7,326 nucleotides of DNA, from the NCBI GenBank assembly GCA_035581425.1, contig DATJVP010000111.1, positions 1-7,326 of the forward strand, written 5' to 3'. This DNA is from DASZHJ01 sp035581425. GTDB taxonomy: Bacteria; Pseudomonadota; Alphaproteobacteria; ATCC43930; CGMCC-115725. Shown here piece by piece: positions 6,271 through 7,326 of the stretch. A program made the translations under genes and the position numbers. The notes under the pieces are model-generated. The model did not search any database and was not told the origin of the DNA. It saw only the letters and a program-made list of their open reading frames with translations. Position 1 is the stretch's first letter; each line of letters begins with the position of its first letter.

Positions 6271-6953
6271 CACCGCACCATGCCCTGCGCCGAAAGTTGC
6301 GCCCGCCACGCCGCAAGTGCGGGCTCGGTGTCGAAGCCGGCGACGAATTTTGCGACGGCGTTGCGAAGCGCCTCCTGCAGATATGGACCACTGCCGCCGT
6401 GCTCGACCCCGGTCGTAAAGCCGATGACCGACCAGGTGGCCTTGATGTCACCGGAGGCGGAAGTGAGCGTGAAACGGTAGGTAATCGAGACGTGACTGAT
6501 CTGGCCGGAGGAATTCGCCAGGGAGCAGTCGTCGAGCGCAACGGTGATCGCGCCCGCAAGTCCGCTCGCCGCGTTCGCGGACGGCGGCGATTCCAATGGC
6601 ACCACGCTCTTGAACATCGCCGGCCACACGAGATCGAAGGCAGCGACCTGCGCCGGTCCGATTATTACGGTGCGCGACCAGGGCTGCATCATTGCCTCTT
6701 CCAGGGGTTTCAAGAATCCCGTCAGGTACTTGACACTGCAGCGCGCCGTTCGAAATTCCGGCGGATAGTAGACGCCCATTGCGATAGGCAGGGGCGTTAC
6801 CGCCGGGGGATGATCAATTGCCGGCGGCACATCGCGGTCCTCGCAAGCGACGAGGAGCAAGCCGGCAAGCAATAGTGCCGCCGAAAGCCAAGCTCCGCTG
6901 CGCTCGCCGACGCTGTGGCGAGCGAGTTTACGATCATTGATCGACACTTTCAT
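6270..6953 (-). CDS. Small lipoprotein of unknown function
   Basis: This is a 227-residue protein with a basic N-terminus (about 20 residues), a hydrophobic core SAALLLAGLLLV and a canonical LVAC lipobox, so Cys37 should be lipidated by the Lgt/LspA pathway. Glu38, not Asp, follows the cysteine, which does not argue for inner-membrane retention. The mature protein has a Pro-rich linker (43-56), VYYPPEFR (61-68), a GPAQVAAFDLVWPAMFKSVVPL block (99-120), a beta-rich section (134-183, with ISHVSITYRFTLTSASGD and KATWSVIGF) and a terminal helix (190-206) before the PALAAWRAQL tail. I recognise no named family; the folded part looks like a compact periplasmic domain. The ATG at 6953 has AGGCGG seven bases upstream. 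It overlaps the next lipoprotein gene by one base, so the two are probably made in fixed ratio and may act together. Confidence 0.85.
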   Translation of the reverse strand: MKVSINDRKLARHSVGERSGAWLSAALLLAGLLLVACEDRDVPPAIDHPPAVTPLPIAMGVYYPPEFRTARCSVKYLTGFLKPLEEAMMQPWSRTVIIGPAQVAAFDLVWPAMFKSVVPLESPPSANAASGLAGAITVALDDCSLANSSGQISHVSITYRFTLTSASGDIKATWSVIGFTTGVEHGGSGPYLQEALRNAVAKFVAGFDTEPALAAWRAQLSAQGMVR

Positions 6954-7326
6954 TCGGGCGCCGCCTGGGATCGCGGTCGGTTTCGTTCGCCGCGTCGAGC
7001 GGGTGCGGCGACACCTTACCGCGCCATAGATTAGTTTAGCTCAAGCGCACGGATCGGTACACGGCAGGCTCGTCATCTGAGGGCGTTACCATTCCCCGCA
7101 GCAAAAATACGCGGCCTCCGTCGAGTGTGGTGCCCCACGCCGCTTCGAACTCCGCCGGTTCAAACACATTGCAATCGAATTTGAAATTCAAAGCAGCGCT
7201 CGAGATCGCGGGCGGCGGCTATATCATCTTCCTGGCCCCCAAATACACCGGCAGGAGCAGCGGCAAGTAGCGGTGTAGGAATCGGCGGACAATGTTATGC
7301 GGGGAACGATCCTCGTAGCTTTCCAA
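6954..7326. other. Region without a confident gene, upstream of the lipoprotein pair
   Basis: This 373-bp stretch at the window edge should contain the promoter of the lipoprotein pair, but I find no clear -35/-10 pair. The half nearest the edge shows protein-like reading frames on both strands, all interrupted or without a good start. The minus-strand one is listed separately as a possible gene remnant. No tRNA, repeat array or strong terminator is visible. Confidence 0.4.
7036..7326 (-). pseudogene. Possible interrupted gene remnant (runs off the window)
   Basis: On the minus strand one frame reads from the window edge to a TAA at 7036-7038 with a single internal TAG at 7219-7221. After that TAG, 60 codons read like real protein, with NFKFDCNVFEP, EFEAAWGTTLDGGRVFLL and a VYRSVRLS end. 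Before it, about 35 codons end in LHRYLPLLLPVYLGARKMI. A second minus frame around 7160-7285 also reads plausibly (GGQEDDIAAARDLERC), which would suit a frameshift. The plus strand over 7040-7264 is also open, with codon third positions falling on the same bases, so GC3 cannot settle the strand. A short real gene beginning at TTG or GTG after the TAG is the alternative. I do not recognise the family. Confidence 0.25.

Noticed and set aside
5632..6480. 282-codon plus-strand open frame
   Set aside because: It is antisense to both lipoprotein genes, which have signal peptides and a coupled start/stop; no recognisable features.
1..7326. CRISPR array, tRNA, rRNA, insertion sequence or phage genes
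   Set aside because: No regularly spaced repeats, cloverleaf-like segments, transposase motifs or terminal inverted repeats were seen.

Overview
The window looks like chromosome of a GC-rich proteobacterium, most likely an alphaproteobacterium. This rests on the strong G/C bias at third codon positions, the style of the HlyD/HlyB-type proteins and the paired small lipoproteins. It is inference, because no rRNA, tRNA or housekeeping marker is present. Every confident gene lies on the minus strand, so transcription runs from high to low coordinates.

Layout in the direction of transcription. (1) 7326-6954: a stretch with no confident gene; its minus strand has a protein-like but interrupted reading frame (about 7326-7036). 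(2) 6953-6270 and 6270-5608: two small lipoprotein genes joined by a TGATG stop/start overlap, so probably translationally coupled. (3) 5607-5259: a 349-bp gap with a possible weak terminator for the lipoprotein pair and, closer to the next gene, an AT-rich patch with a palindrome and helically phased direct repeats that could hold the promoter/operator of the next operon. (4) 5258-3786: a 490-residue calpain-family (C2) cysteine protease with an intact Gln/Cys/His/Asn catalytic set. (5) 3785-3604: a 182-bp intergenic leader. (6) 3603-1408: a HlyB/LapB-like type I secretion ABC transporter with a degenerate C39-like N-terminal domain. (7) 1395-1: a HlyD-type membrane fusion protein that runs off the window a few residues before its expected C-terminus.

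Working model: genes 4-7 form a dedicated type I secretion locus in which the ABC exporter and HlyD adaptor, with a TolC-like outer membrane protein encoded elsewhere, export the calpain-like protease. The proposed cargo has no RTX nonapeptide repeats and no Sec signal peptide. Its transporter has lost the C39 catalytic cysteine, so no leader cleavage is expected. The two lipoproteins just upstream are on the same strand and may belong to the same functional neighbourhood, but nothing in their sequence proves it. A calpain-like protease as a non-RTX type I substrate is the most interesting hypothesis here.
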